64,000 nt of DNA from an uncultured Muribaculaceae bacterium (GCA_910588065.1 CAJUPZ010000004.1:1-64000), one strand, 5' to 3'. Shown: positions 25,637 through 34,466, counted from the first letter of the stretch. Made by a program: numbers and translations. Notes: a model not told the origin generated them from the letters alone.

Positions 25637-25668
25637 TTTGCACAGTCCAAATTTTGCCCTTAACTTTG
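25637..25668 (+). promoter_or_regulatory. Promoter of tRNA-Asp
   Basis: TTTG at 25637-25640 is 20 bases before TAACTTTG at 25661-25668. The tRNA begins 50 bases after the -7 box. Confidence 0.7.
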
Positions 25669-25717
25669 CACTCGCAAAAGGGAAACAAACTCCCCGGAGC
25701 ACCTCACAAAAATATCC

Positions 25718-25791
25718 GGTGTGGTAGTTCAGCTGGTTAGAATACCTGCCTGTCACGCAGGGGGTCGCGGGTTCGAGTCCCGTCCATACCG
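25718..25791 (+). tRNA. tRNA-Asp (anticodon GTC)
   Basis: A 74-base cloverleaf with acceptor stem GGTGTGG/CCATACC (one G-T pair), discriminator G, D-loop AGCTGGTTAGA, anticodon loop CTGTCAC and TTCGAGT T-loop. CCA is not encoded. It is a single-copy transcript with its own promoter and terminator. Confidence 0.96.
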
Positions 25792-25804
25792 CAGAGGAGA
25801 GAGG

Positions 25805-25851
25805 AGAATGAGTAATTGTCAAGCTTGCTTGCGTTACTCATTCTTTTTTTT
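25805..25851 (+). terminator. Terminator of tRNA-Asp
   Basis: A perfect 11-bp stem (AGAATGAGTAA with TTACTCATTCT, 25805-25815 and 25834-25844) runs into a tract of eight T. Confidence 0.88.
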
Positions 25852-25939
25852 ATGCCCTTTTATTTCGCGGTTATATTTTAAATTGCTAACTTAGCGCAAT
25901 CGCTCTACAAGCGACCTCTGACTAAAACATACAAACACC

Positions 25940-27025
25940 ATGACTACTGACAATCATAGATATTGTGTGATAATGTGCGGTGGCGTCGGAAGCCGGTTCT
26001 GGCCCTACAGCCGCTCTAACCGTCCGAAACAGTTCATCGACTTCCTGGGCACCGGACGCACTCTGCTGCAGATGTGCTACGACAGGATTCTGCCGCTGGT
26101 GCCGAAAAACAATATTATCGTGGTGACAAACGCCATGTATGCCGCCCTTGTGAAGGAGCAGCTGCCCGACATCGACCCGGAGCACATTCTCCTTGAGCCG
26201 TGCCGCCGCAACACCGCCCCCTGCATCGCATGGGCCGCAAACCATATTTATGCCGCCGACCCGCAGGCAAGCATGATTGTCACCCCGAGCGACCATCTCA
26301 TCACCAACGAGGCTGAGTTTGTAAACCGTCTGCGCGCCGGGTTTGAATTCGTGGAGACACACGACGCTCTGCTCACCCTCGGCATTAAGCCCACCAGACC
26401 CGAAACGGGCTACGGATACATTCAGATCGGCAAGGAGGTGGAGCCAGGCATACTGAAGGTAAAGACCTTCACCGAGAAGCCTGACCTCGAGCTGGCAAAG
26501 GTGTTTGTCGAGTCCGGCGAATTTTTCTGGAACTCCGGTATTTTCCTTTGGAAAGCATCCGACATTCTCAATGCCTTCACAGCTCTGGCACCCGACCTGG
26601 CCGGAGAATTCGAGCGCGGCAAGGGCATTTTCGCCACACCTGCTGAAACTCAGTTTATAAACGACCACTTCCCTGCATGCCCGAGCATTTCGGTAGACTT
26701 CGCCATAATGGAAAAGGCGTCGAATGTGTATGTGGAGTGTGTTGACTTCGGATGGAGCGACCTCGGCACATGGAGCGCGCTGTACGACAACTCCGCGCAA
26801 AACCCCGAGGGAAATGTGACCCAGAACTGCAATGTGATGACCTACGACTCCACAGGCAATATCTTTGCTGTGCGCAATGAGAAGTTGGTGGTGGTGTCAG
26901 GCCTCCACGACTACATAGTTGCCGATGCCGACGATGTGCTGCTCGTGTGTCCCAAAAGTGAGGAGCAGCGCATCAAGCAGATTGTCAACGATGTGCAGGG
27001 GCGTTTCGACGAAAAATATCTCTGA
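25940..27025 (+). CDS. manC: Mannose-1-phosphate guanylyltransferase
   Basis: The 361-residue enzyme makes GDP-mannose from mannose-1-phosphate and GTP, a precursor for GDP-fucose and mannose-containing glycans. It has the nucleotide-binding start MCGGVGSRFWPYSRSNRPKQF (split here as MCGGVGSRFWP and NRPKQF), the VTPSDHLI motif near residue 114, and the FTEKPD signature near 175. The C-terminal isomerase domain of bifunctional ManC/AlgA is absent, so only the transferase reaction is expected. The gene is alone and convergent with the Lrp-type regulator; their stops are adjacent. Confidence 0.92.
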   Translation: MTTDNHRYCVIMCGGVGSRFWPYSRSNRPKQFIDFLGTGRTLLQMCYDRILPLVPKNNIIVVTNAMYAALVKEQLPDIDPEHILLEPCRRNTAPCIAWAANHIYAADPQASMIVTPSDHLITNEAEFVNRLRAGFEFVETHDALLTLGIKPTRPETGYGYIQIGKEVEPGILKVKTFTEKPDLELAKVFVESGEFFWNSGIFLWKASDILNAFTALAPDLAGEFERGKGIFATPAETQFINDHFPACPSISVDFAIMEKASNVYVECVDFGWSDLGTWSALYDNSAQNPEGNVTQNCNVMTYDSTGNIFAVRNEKLVVVSGLHDYIVADADDVLLVCPKSEEQRIKQIVNDVQGRFDEKYL

Positions 27026-27490
27026 TCAGGGCTTATAGTGCACCGGCATCTCGCGGTCGATGCTGTTGTCGAGGGCAATGAGAGTCTCAGTGCCCTTGAC
27101 GCCCGGTATTGTCTGGATTTTGCCGTTCAGCAGCTCCATAAGGTGCTCGTTGTCCCGGGCATACAGCTTAACAAGCATGGAGTAGGGACCGGTGGTGAAG
27201 TGACACTCCACAATCTCCGGTATCTTTTCAAACTCCGGCACGACCTCGCGGTACATGGAACCGCTCTCGAGGTTCACCCCAATGTAGGTGCAGGTGCGGT
27301 AGCCGAGAGCTTTCGGATTGACATGGTAGCCCGAGCCGGTAATCACCCCGGTGTCAATCATGCGCTGGATACGCTGGTGGATAGCCGCGCGCGACACGCC
27401 GCATTCTATCGCCACATCCTTTGAGGGTATCCTGGCGTTTGACATCACTATTTCGAGTATTTTTCTGTCAAGATTGTCTATCTTTTCCAT
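27026..27490 (-). CDS. Lrp/AsnC-family transcriptional regulator
   Basis: The 154-residue protein has an N-terminal winged helix-turn-helix (LDRKILEIVMSNARIPSKDV, then CGVSRAAIHQRIQRM) and a C-terminal ligand-binding RAM domain (YTY-like GVNLE, FTTGPYSMLVKLYARDNEHL). Such proteins respond to amino acids or related molecules as octamers. The target is unknown, since the neighbours are manC (convergent) and a HAD gene (divergent). A promoter with both boxes lies upstream (27513-27543). Confidence 0.93.
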   Translation of the reverse strand: MEKIDNLDRKILEIVMSNARIPSKDVAIECGVSRAAIHQRIQRMIDTGVITGSGYHVNPKALGYRTCTYIGVNLESGSMYREVVPEFEKIPEIVECHFTTGPYSMLVKLYARDNEHLMELLNGKIQTIPGVKGTETLIALDNSIDREMPVHYKP

Positions 27491-27512
27491 GAGCTTGAGG
27501 CTTTATTTGTGA

Positions 27513-27543
27513 CAAAATTAATCAAAATACCCGTATTTGCAAA
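27513..27543 (-). promoter_or_regulatory. Promoter of the Lrp/AsnC gene
   Basis: On the minus strand TTTG (complement of 27540-27543) is 19 bases before TAATTTTG (complement of 27513-27520). Confidence 0.6.
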
Positions 27544-27646
27544 CATTTTGCTAACAAAAGGCATAGATAGCGCTTAAACAGCATCATGTTCCCGCTTTTC
27601 CTATTGTGCCAACTATTTGCTATTTTTGCAGAAAAAATCAGGACTC

Positions 27647-28264
27647 ATGATTAAGAATCTTCTTTTTGATTTGGGCGGAGTGATTATGGATATCGACCGC
27701 ATGCAGTGCGTAAGGGCTTACAAAAAGCTCGGAATGGCAGACCCGGAGCAGTTTCTCGGCGAATACTCACAGTCCGGGCCTTTCGGCCAGCTGGAGAGCG
27801 GAGCCATCACACCGGAGCAGTGGCGCGCCGAGCTGAGACACTACCTCCCTCAGGGGGTTACAGATGCTCAGATAGATGAGGCGTTCTGCGACTTTCTCAT
27901 CGGCATTCCGGCCCACAGGCTCGATGCGCTCAAGCAGCTGCGCACCAAATATAATGTATACATCCTGAGCAACACCAATCCGGTGATGTGGAACACCCGC
28001 ATCGCCGAGGAGTTTGCAAAGCAGGGCGAGAGCCTGAGCGCCTACTGCAGCGGAGCTATAACATCGTTCGAGGAGAAGGTGATGAAGCCTGATGCACGCA
28101 TTTTCGAGGCCGCCTGCACCAAGCTCGGCATAAAGCCGCAGGAAACAGTGTTTCTCGACGACTCCGCAACCAACACCGCCGCAGCAGCCGCCCTCGGCTT
28201 TGAAACTATCACAGTGGCTCCCGGCACCGAATTCACCGACCTGCTGAAATCCAAGGGGCTATGA
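27647..28264 (+). CDS. HAD-family hydrolase, phosphatase-like
   Basis: The 205-residue protein has all four HAD motifs: FDLGGVIMD (motif I, but the second Asp falls in DID), ILSNTNP (motif II), the Lys of KVMKPDARIF (motif III) and FLDDSATN (motif IV). It resembles sugar-phosphate or nucleotide phosphatases of the HAD-IA-v3 type. ATG 27647 follows a TATTTTTG -7 box (27621-27628); the frame extends ten codons upstream without an ATG. Its stop overlaps the ribF start (ATGA). Being paired with ribF, it may dephosphorylate a riboflavin precursor, but that is a guess from position. Confidence 0.85.
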   Translation: MIKNLLFDLGGVIMDIDRMQCVRAYKKLGMADPEQFLGEYSQSGPFGQLESGAITPEQWRAELRHYLPQGVTDAQIDEAFCDFLIGIPAHRLDALKQLRTKYNVYILSNTNPVMWNTRIAEEFAKQGESLSAYCSGAITSFEEKVMKPDARIFEAACTKLGIKPQETVFLDDSATNTAAAAALGFETITVAPGTEFTDLLKSKGL

Positions 28265-29187
28265 CGCTGAAAAAGCAGGGGTGCATCGCCGCGCTGGGCA
28301 CATTTGACGGTGTGCACCGCGGCCACGCTTTTCTGCTCGGCCATCTCAAGAGAATGGCTGCGCAGCGGGGCGAAAAAAGCGCGGTGATAACTTTCCGCAA
28401 CCACCCCCTCTCTGTTATCCGGCCTGAGAGGGTACCCCCTGCCCTCACCTCCCACCGCAGAAAGTGCCGGCTGCTTGAGAGCATGGGAGTTGACACGGTG
28501 ATTTCGCTCGACTTTGATGAGAGGCTGCGCAGCCTCACGGCGGCTCAGTTCATGAGCATGATAAAGCAGCGCTACGGCATCACCACCCTGCTACTTGGCT
28601 ACGACACCCGCTTTGGCCACGACCGTCCTGAGCGGTTTGAGGACTACAAGGCTCTCGGTGAGCAGACCGGCATTGAGGTTATATCTGCACCCGAGCTTGA
28701 CAGCGAGGGTGAGCCCGTAAGCTCATCGCGCATACGCCGCGCCGTATCAAAAGGGGACATAAATACCGCCAACGAACTGCTCGGCCACCGCTTGTCGCTG
28801 CGCGGCACTGTCGGCAAAGGCAAGCAGTTAGGCCGCACAATAGGCTTCCCAACAGCAAACATAGAGCCCGAATGCCCCGGGCTGCTGATACCATCGCCGG
28901 GGGTGTACGCTGTGCGGGCCACCCTGCCGGACGGCTCCTCCTCCGACGGAATGCTTAATATAGGCTACCGCCCGACTGTTGACGGCAGCGCCGATCCAAA
29001 GCTCACCATTGAGCTGCACGTGCTTGGCTATGAAGGGAATCTATACGGGTGCGTGCTGACTATCGAATTCATAGCCCGACTGCGCGACGAACGCAAATTC
29101 GCATCAATAGATGAGCTGCAGAAGCAGCTCGCCATCGACCGCCTCGCGGCAGCTGCCGCCCTCAGCGGCCAAGATGCAAGGCGTTGA
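28261..29187 (+). CDS. ribF: Bifunctional riboflavin kinase/FAD synthetase
   Basis: The 308-residue protein turns riboflavin into FMN and then FAD. The N-terminal FAD synthetase part has TFDGVHRGHAFLL (HxGH-type nucleotidyl motif) and the ISSSRIR-like VSSSRIRRAV near residue 157; the C-terminal kinase part begins with LGRTIGFPTANIEP near 195. Length is typical. It overlaps the HAD gene by four bases and its last 26 bases overlap the end of the convergent trmH-like gene. Confidence 0.95.
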   Translation: MTLKKQGCIAALGTFDGVHRGHAFLLGHLKRMAAQRGEKSAVITFRNHPLSVIRPERVPPALTSHRRKCRLLESMGVDTVISLDFDERLRSLTAAQFMSMIKQRYGITTLLLGYDTRFGHDRPERFEDYKALGEQTGIEVISAPELDSEGEPVSSSRIRRAVSKGDINTANELLGHRLSLRGTVGKGKQLGRTIGFPTANIEPECPGLLIPSPGVYAVRATLPDGSSSDGMLNIGYRPTVDGSADPKLTIELHVLGYEGNLYGCVLTIEFIARLRDERKFASIDELQKQLAIDRLAAAAALSGQDARR

Positions 29188-29698
29188 AGAAATGCCAGAT
29201 ACCGAGCGCGGCCGACACCGACACATTGAGAGAATGCTTGGTGCCGCACTGCGGTATCTCGATGCAGCAGTCGGCCATATCCACAACCTCCTGGCTCACA
29301 CCATGAACCTCATGCCCCGCAACAAGCGCATACCTGCCCCCCGGCTCTACAGCAAAATCCTGCAACGGGATGCTCCCTTTCACTTGCTCGAGGGCACACA
29401 CGGTATAGCCCTGTGCGCGTAGCCGCGCTATGCAGTCAGCTGTGTTCTCAAAATACTGCCACTCCACCGAATCCTCGGCACCGAGCGCGGTCTTGTGAAT
29501 CTCCGGCGAAGGGGGCGTGGCTGTTATGCCACACAGCATTATCCTCTCTACCAAAAAAGCATCCGAAGTGCGGAAAACAGAGCCTATATTATTAAGGGAG
29601 CGGATGTTGTCCAGCACCACCACCAGCGGCATCTTGGCCTTTGCGCGAAAGACCTCGACCGTATCACGGCCGAGGTCCCATATCGTTTTCTTATCCAT
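29162..29698 (-). CDS. TrmH/SpoU-family RNA 2'-O-methyltransferase
   Basis: The 178-residue protein has the three SPOUT motifs: NIRSLNNIGSVFRTSDAF near residue 28, LVAGHEVHGVSQEVV near 124, and CIEIPQCGTKHSLNVSVSAALG near 145. It lacks the N-terminal substrate domain of RlmB, so the target is probably a tRNA. It is 12 bases after serS and its end overlaps ribF by 26 bases, tail to tail. Confidence 0.9.
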   Translation of the reverse strand: MDKKTIWDLGRDTVEVFRAKAKMPLVVVLDNIRSLNNIGSVFRTSDAFLVERIMLCGITATPPSPEIHKTALGAEDSVEWQYFENTADCIARLRAQGYTVCALEQVKGSIPLQDFAVEPGGRYALVAGHEVHGVSQEVVDMADCCIEIPQCGTKHSLNVSVSAALGIWHFFNALHLGR

Positions 29699-29710
29699 GC
29701 GCCGGAGCTA

Positions 29711-30982
29711 TCAGTTGATGATGTCGAATCCGGTGTACTTGCGCAGACACTCGGGCACAACAATGCCCTCGGCAGTCTGGTTGTTTTCAAGCAGCGCGGC
29801 CATGATGCGCGGCAGAGCGAGAGCCGAGCCGTTGAGAGTGTGACAAAGGCGGGTCTTCTTGTCGGCATCGCGGTAGCGGCACTTCAGACGGTTTGCCTGA
29901 TATGTCTCGAAGTTTGACACAGAGCTCACTTCCAGCCAGCGCTTCTGAGCGGCTGAGAACACCTCGAAGTCAAATGTGATTGCAGATGTAAAGCTCATGT
30001 CGCCGCCGCAAAGGCGCAGAATGTGCCAGGGCAGCCCGAGCTTTTCAAGCAGCCCCTGCACATGATTCTTCATCTCCTCAAGCGCAGCGTATGAATTTTC
30101 AGGTTTCTCTATGCGCACAATCTCCACCTTGTCAAACTGATGCAGACGGTTGAGGCCGCGCACATCCTTGCCGTAGCTGCCGGCCTCGCGGCGGAAGCAC
30201 GCGCTGTAGGCGCAGTTTTTGACAGGAAGCTTATCCTCGCTGAGAATAACATCGCGGTAAAGGTTGGTCACAGGCACCTCGGCGGTGGGAATAAGGTAAA
30301 GATTATCCTCATTCACATAGTACATCTGACCCTCCTTGTCGGGCAGCTGGCCTGTACCGTAGCCCGAAGCCTCGTTGACAACGTAGGGGGGCTGAATCTC
30401 AAGATAGCCGGCCTTGCCTGCCTCATCGAGGAAAAACTGAATGAGGGCGCGCTGCAGACGGGCACCCTTGCCGATATACACCGGAAAACCGGCTCCGGTG
30501 ATTTTCACACCGAGGTCAAAATCTATGAGATTATACTTCTTGGCCAGATCCCAGTGGGGCATTGCATCCTCACCGAGGTCAGGCATCGGGCCACCGGTTT
30601 TCTCAACCACATTGTCCTCGGCGGTGCGGCCTGCAGGCACAGCATCGCAAGGCAGGTTGGGCACCGTGAGCAGAATGTTGCGCATCTCAGCCTCCGCAGC
30701 GGCGAGCTTGTCGGCAGTCTCCTTCTGCTGCTGCTTCAGAGCGGCAACGGCAGCCTTGGCCTGTTCAGCCTCTTCTTTCTTGCCCTCCTTCATCAGAGCG
30801 CCTATCTGCGAGGCATACTTGTTGAGCTCGGCAGCCTTGGTGTCGTTACTCAGCTGCAGAGAGCGGCGCTCGCTGTCGAGAGCCAATATCTTGTCTATGG
30901 CATCCTTGCCGTCAAAACCTTTGACAGCCAGACGCTCAACCACCCTTTCGGGATCTTCCTTAATTTGCTGAATGGTAAGCAT
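29711..30982 (-). CDS. serS: Serine--tRNA ligase
   Basis: The 423-residue class II synthetase charges tRNA-Ser. The N-terminal coiled-coil arm spans about residues 28-105 (KKEEAEQAKAAVAALKQQQK-type sequence). Motif 2 is FRREAGSYGKDVRGLNRLHQ and motif 3 ends in LNGSALALPRIMAALLEN. Length is typical. It comes 18 bases after yqeY-like gene and before the trmH-like gene. Confidence 0.96.
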   Translation of the reverse strand: MLTIQQIKEDPERVVERLAVKGFDGKDAIDKILALDSERRSLQLSNDTKAAELNKYASQIGALMKEGKKEEAEQAKAAVAALKQQQKETADKLAAAEAEMRNILLTVPNLPCDAVPAGRTAEDNVVEKTGGPMPDLGEDAMPHWDLAKKYNLIDFDLGVKITGAGFPVYIGKGARLQRALIQFFLDEAGKAGYLEIQPPYVVNEASGYGTGQLPDKEGQMYYVNEDNLYLIPTAEVPVTNLYRDVILSEDKLPVKNCAYSACFRREAGSYGKDVRGLNRLHQFDKVEIVRIEKPENSYAALEEMKNHVQGLLEKLGLPWHILRLCGGDMSFTSAITFDFEVFSAAQKRWLEVSSVSNFETYQANRLKCRYRDADKKTRLCHTLNGSALALPRIMAALLENNQTAEGIVVPECLRKYTGFDIIN

Positions 30983-31000
30983 ATACGCTAAATAAATATG

Positions 31001-31450
31001 TTATGCAAGTAATTCCTTTACTTTGGCAGAGATAGCCTTGCCGTCGGCACGGCCGGCGAGAGCCTTGGATGCAGCCCCCATCACCTTGCCCATCTCCTTG
31101 GCGGATGTAGCACCCACCTCGGCGATAATTCTCTTAAGTTCGGCGGCAAGCTCCTCCTCAGTGAGCTGCGCCGGCAGATACTCCTCAATGACAGCAGCCT
31201 CGGCAAGCTCATTCTGAGCCAGCTCAGGGCGCGCCTGCGAAGCATAAATCTCGGCAGTCTCGCGGCGCTGCTTCACCATCTTTGTCATTATCTTGATAGC
31301 GGTGTCATCCGAAAGCTCGCCATCGGCACCCTTGGCAGTCTTAGCCTCGAGAAATTCCTTCTTGATGCCTCTGAGAGTTTCAAGACGCACCTTATCCTTA
31401 GCAAGCATGGCCGACTTGATGTCGGCACTGATTTTTTCAAAGAGATCCAT
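31001..31450 (-). CDS. GatB/YqeY domain protein
   Basis: The 149-residue helical protein (LFEKISADIKSAMLAKDKVR, ETLRGIKKEFLEAKT, KMVKQRRE) belongs to the YqeY family, related to the tRNA-binding tail of GatB. Its function is unsettled; tRNA binding is likely. It precedes serS by 18 bases, which fits a tRNA-linked role. A TACTTTTG -7 box (complement of 31478-31485) lies 27 bases upstream. Confidence 0.88.
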   Translation of the reverse strand: MDLFEKISADIKSAMLAKDKVRLETLRGIKKEFLEAKTAKGADGELSDDTAIKIMTKMVKQRRETAEIYASQARPELAQNELAEAAVIEEYLPAQLTEEELAAELKRIIAEVGATSAKEMGKVMGAASKALAGRADGKAISAKVKELLA

Positions 31451-31546
31451 ATTTTCAATGACTTACGTAATGAGCCACAAAAGTACACAAAAATTTGCGT
31501 AAATACCACACCCCGCCCCAAAATCTCACCCGACAATCAGAGGGGA

Positions 31547-32671
31547 TTAGCGGCGGCGGTGTGAGAAGGGCCACTCTATCCATGTGGCTTTTTTCCAGAG
31601 GTATTCGAGCGGACCGTGACTGTGATGGTTTACCCACAGGCGGCATACCGCATATTGCGCCAGGAAGATGGCTATGCCGAGGAGTTCGCTGGCGGTGATG
31701 CCGAGCTGCAGGAACAGCCCCCAGTGGTAGAACAGGGCTGAGCCTATGATGCCCTGTGTCACATAGTTTGTCATGCTCATACGGCCGTAAGGACGCAGGC
31801 GGTCAAGGAGAGAGCCCAATGCGGGCGCTTTATAGTATGCAAACAAAATACCGCTGACAAGCATGAGCATGAAGCAGAGGTTGGCAAGCGAGGAAAGCAG
31901 TATTTTCAGCGGGATAAGGATGTTGGAATTGGTGATGAAACCGCCCACCATATTGTTGAGGCCATACAGAGGGAAGAAGCAGCATATTGCCGCAGCAAGC
32001 ACCGGACCCCACTTGGAGAGGTTGCGACGCAGAAACCACCCTTCACGGCCAATGAGCATTCCGGCGATGAACAGCCCGGCTGTCTGAAACACACGCCCAT
32101 GATCCCATGCCCATGCGAGCGAGGCAAGCTGGCCCTCCCAGAGATTAACTTTCACTGTCTGCCAGAATCCTGCTGTGCTCTGCGCCTCGAATGTGGCAGC
32201 CCAGTAGGAAGAGGTGTCGAGCGACAGAATGGTATATCCGGGGTCTGCCACAGCCCTTGCTATCTGCCACAAGCACATAGGCTGCATCACGCACACTGCC
32301 GCAAGCACAAGCAGCTTGCGGGTGGAGAGCCGACATACCAGGGGCAGCACAAACCCCACAAGTGCATAAAGCACCAGCACCTCGCCGGTGAAAAACGCGG
32401 CGTTAAGCTGTCCGATAAGAAACAGCAGCAAAAGCCGCCAGCAGAATCGCAGCCTGAAATCATAGCCGCGCATACGGCGGTTGTCGTCCTGGATAAAGAA
32501 GCTGAAGCCAAAAAGCAGCGCAAAGATAGCGTATGCCTTGCCGGCGAAAATGAAGAACAACCCGTCCCAAATAGCGCGGTCTGCAAAGTTTAGCCATTGG
32601 CTTTGCCCGTCTGTTGGTGGAAACGAGTAAAAATTGAAATGTTCGATGGAATGGATGAGGATAATCGCCAT
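31547..32671 (-). CDS. DUF418 family membrane protein, N-terminus cut off by an apparent frameshift
   Basis: The 374 residues from ATG 32671 give about ten membrane helices and the DUF418 landmarks IAIILIHSIEHFNFYSFP-like start, the FSFFIQDD region and a C-terminal PYGRMSMTNYVTQ. Function is unknown; members are thought to be transporters or acyltransferase-like. The family normally begins R-x-D-V-A-D-x-(L/F)-R-G-F-A-V before this point. That motif is present but split: RVDVADVF is encoded from an ATG at 32754 in one frame, and RGFAVMA continues in the next after a one-base shift within 32684-32691. A full promoter (32785-32816) serves the upstream ATG. The gene is therefore either recently broken, read by a -1 shift, or affected by a sequence error. 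Confidence 0.78.
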   Translation of the reverse strand: MAIILIHSIEHFNFYSFPPTDGQSQWLNFADRAIWDGLFFIFAGKAYAIFALLFGFSFFIQDDNRRMRGYDFRLRFCWRLLLLFLIGQLNAAFFTGEVLVLYALVGFVLPLVCRLSTRKLLVLAAVCVMQPMCLWQIARAVADPGYTILSLDTSSYWAATFEAQSTAGFWQTVKVNLWEGQLASLAWAWDHGRVFQTAGLFIAGMLIGREGWFLRRNLSKWGPVLAAAICCFFPLYGLNNMVGGFITNSNILIPLKILLSSLANLCFMLMLVSGILFAYYKAPALGSLLDRLRPYGRMSMTNYVTQGIIGSALFYHWGLFLQLGITASELLGIAIFLAQYAVCRLWVNHHSHGPLEYLWKKATWIEWPFSHRRR

Positions 32672-32784
32672 TACGGCAAAGCCGCGAAAACATCCGCAAC
32701 ATCCACTCTCGGGTGACGCAGCGCCGGTGCGTCAGCTGTTTGGGTTAGTGTCATGATTGGTTATATACTGCGAAAAACTCTAAA

Positions 32785-32816
32785 CAAAAGTACAAAAAGA
32801 ATCGCGACCGCACAAA
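32785..32816 (-). promoter_or_regulatory. Promoter of the DUF418 gene
   Basis: On the minus strand TTTG (complement of 32813-32816) is 20 bases before TACTTTTG (complement of 32785-32792). It lies 31 bases before the ATG at 32754, supporting that upstream start. Confidence 0.65.
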
Positions 32817-32939
32817 TCCTTCACCCGGCAATAATCTGGGCAGCCCTCCCGCTCGCACACAGCCGTCCTTGCCCCCTCAAACAAATTACCTACTTTTGTA
32901 AATGACAACCGGAGTCACCGGCATTAACATCAAATTATC

Positions 32940-33539
32940 ATGAAAAATGACTTCCTGGCCAATAAGGGCAATTACCGAAATCTGCGGTGTTTTCAACTTG
33001 CAGAGCATTTGTATGACATCACTTTTGTGTTTTGCGACAGGTTTATTACAGTCGGCGACCGCACAAAAGATCAGATGATACAGGCCGCTCGTAGTATCAA
33101 ACAAAATATCGCCGAGGGGAGCAGTGCCGCTGCTATGTCAACACAATCCGAAATGTTTCTGACCAATGTTGGCAAAAGCAGTCAGCAGGAATTGCTACTC
33201 GACTATGAGGATTATCTGATGACACGCGGTCTGGCGAGATGGAGCGTTGAAGACAGGCGTATCATGAATGTACGTAACGCCCTGAAACAACGGATGACTC
33301 GGGAATTCATGATTCAGAAAGCTAAAGATTGGAATGATGAAACTATAGCGAATGTAGCCATTACGATAATTCATCAGTGTGACAAAATGCTTTCCGGCCT
33401 GATTGATTACCAGAAACGAAAATTTTTGGCAAACGGAGGCATCAAGGAGCAGATGACCAGAGCAAGGCTCAGCGCCCGACAAAATCAGAGTTCTCAGAGC
33501 TCTCAGAGTACTCAGAGTTCTCACAATAAATCAGATTAG
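32940..33539 (+). CDS. Four-helix-bundle (S23/IVP-like) protein with a QSS-repeat tail
   Basis: The 199-residue protein carries a four-helix-bundle domain (NYRNLRCFQLAEHLYDITFVF, then DQMIQAARSIKQNIAEGSS) of the family first seen in 23S rRNA intervening sequences. The NIAEGSS motif is the family hallmark. A longer suffix follows, with extra helices to about residue 180. The last 20 residues are Gln-Ser-Ser repeats coded by a 9-bp tandem repeat. Function is unknown; roles in nucleic-acid binding or multimer scaffolds have been proposed. A TACTTTTG -7 box is at 32891-32898. Confidence 0.85.
   Translation: MKNDFLANKGNYRNLRCFQLAEHLYDITFVFCDRFITVGDRTKDQMIQAARSIKQNIAEGSSAAAMSTQSEMFLTNVGKSSQQELLLDYEDYLMTRGLARWSVEDRRIMNVRNALKQRMTREFMIQKAKDWNDETIANVAITIIHQCDKMLSGLIDYQKRKFLANGGIKEQMTRARLSARQNQSSQSSQSTQSSHNKSD
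33486..33521 (+). repeat. 9-bp tandem repeat (four copies) in the four-helix gene
   Basis: CAGAGTTCT-type units, 9 bp each, repeat four times (33486, 33495, 33504, 33513) with one or two changes per unit. They encode Gln-Ser-Ser/Thr, so gain or loss of units keeps the frame and only changes tail length. Confidence 0.8.
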
Positions 33540-33550
33540 CAATGTACGGC

Positions 33551-33580
33551 GCAGGGCAGTCCGATGTCGGGCTGCCCTGC
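33551..33580. terminator. Hairpin between convergent genes
   Basis: A 14-bp stem with one wobble pair (33551-33564 with 33567-33580) and a 2-base loop separates the four-helix gene and the OmpA-like gene. No T tract follows on either strand, so it may act by another mechanism or only as an mRNA end. Confidence 0.5.
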
Positions 33581-33602
33581 AGTATCTGTTGGTGAAAAGT
33601 GG

Positions 33603-34466
33603 TTACTTATCGTCTGTTTCCGGAGCCTTGTCAATGAGGTCCAGGAACTGGTCAAGCTTGGGAGTGATGATGATTTCGGTGCGGCGGTTGCGCTGACGGC
33701 CAAGCTCGCTGGAATTGTCGGAGATGGGGTTGAACTCGCCACGTCCGGCAGCGGAAAGGCGCTGGGGATTCACGCCAAACTCGTTCTGGAGCACCTGCAC
33801 CACAGATGAGGCGCGGAGGGTTGAGAGGTCCCAGTTGTTGCGGATATTTGTGCGCGAGATGGGCACATTGTCGGTGTTGCCTTCCACAAGCACATCATAG
33901 TCGCCGTAGTCCTTGATGATTTTAGCGATTTTGCTGAGGGTTTCCATTGCGCGGGAGTTAACCTCGTAGCTGCCACTCTTGAAGAGCATATTGTCGGCAA
34001 GGGAGATATACACCACGCCTTTGAGCACCTTCACGTCAACCTCCTTGAGCTCGTCGCGGGTGAGCGAGCGTGTGAGGTTGTTTGTGAGCACCATATTCAG
34101 CGAGTCGCTCTTGCTCTTTGCCTGGACGAGCTGCTTGATATACTGGTTTGAGGCGTTGATTTCGTCAACAAGCTTGGAAATGTTGATGCTTCCCTGCTGG
34201 TTCTGGATAAGGCTCTGATTGAGCGAGCCCTGCATGGCCTCATAGTTGCGTTTGAGATCCTCGTTGTTTTTGCGGGCCTCGGCAAGAAGTGCCTCGAGGC
34301 TCGAAGCGTTGGCGCGCGATGCTGCGAGAGCCACTTCCGAGTCATGATAATCCTTTGCAAGGGTATCATATTTGGTTTGCAGCTCGGCAAACTTTTTGTT
34401 GCTTGTGCAGCTTGTAGCCATCAAGGCGGCGACAGCGAGCGCGGAAGCAATTACTTTGATTTTCAT
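33603..34466 (-). CDS. OmpA-family lipoprotein
   Basis: The 287-residue protein has a lipoprotein signal (AVAALMATSC, Cys20), then a coiled coil at about 25-145, and a C-terminal OmpA domain (LADNMLFKSGSYEVN, VEGNTDNVPI, LSTLRASSVVQVLQNEFG, GRGEFNPISDNSSELGRQRNRR). The NTD and R of the last motif are the peptidoglycan-binding residues of the family. It should tie the outer membrane to the cell wall. The C-terminal tail is short and acidic. It stands before the convergent four-helix gene. Confidence 0.92.
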   Translation of the reverse strand: MKIKVIASALAVAALMATSCTSNKKFAELQTKYDTLAKDYHDSEVALAASRANASSLEALLAEARKNNEDLKRNYEAMQGSLNQSLIQNQQGSINISKLVDEINASNQYIKQLVQAKSKSDSLNMVLTNNLTRSLTRDELKEVDVKVLKGVVYISLADNMLFKSGSYEVNSRAMETLSKIAKIIKDYGDYDVLVEGNTDNVPISRTNIRNNWDLSTLRASSVVQVLQNEFGVNPQRLSAAGRGEFNPISDNSSELGRQRNRRTEIIITPKLDQFLDLIDKAPETDDK

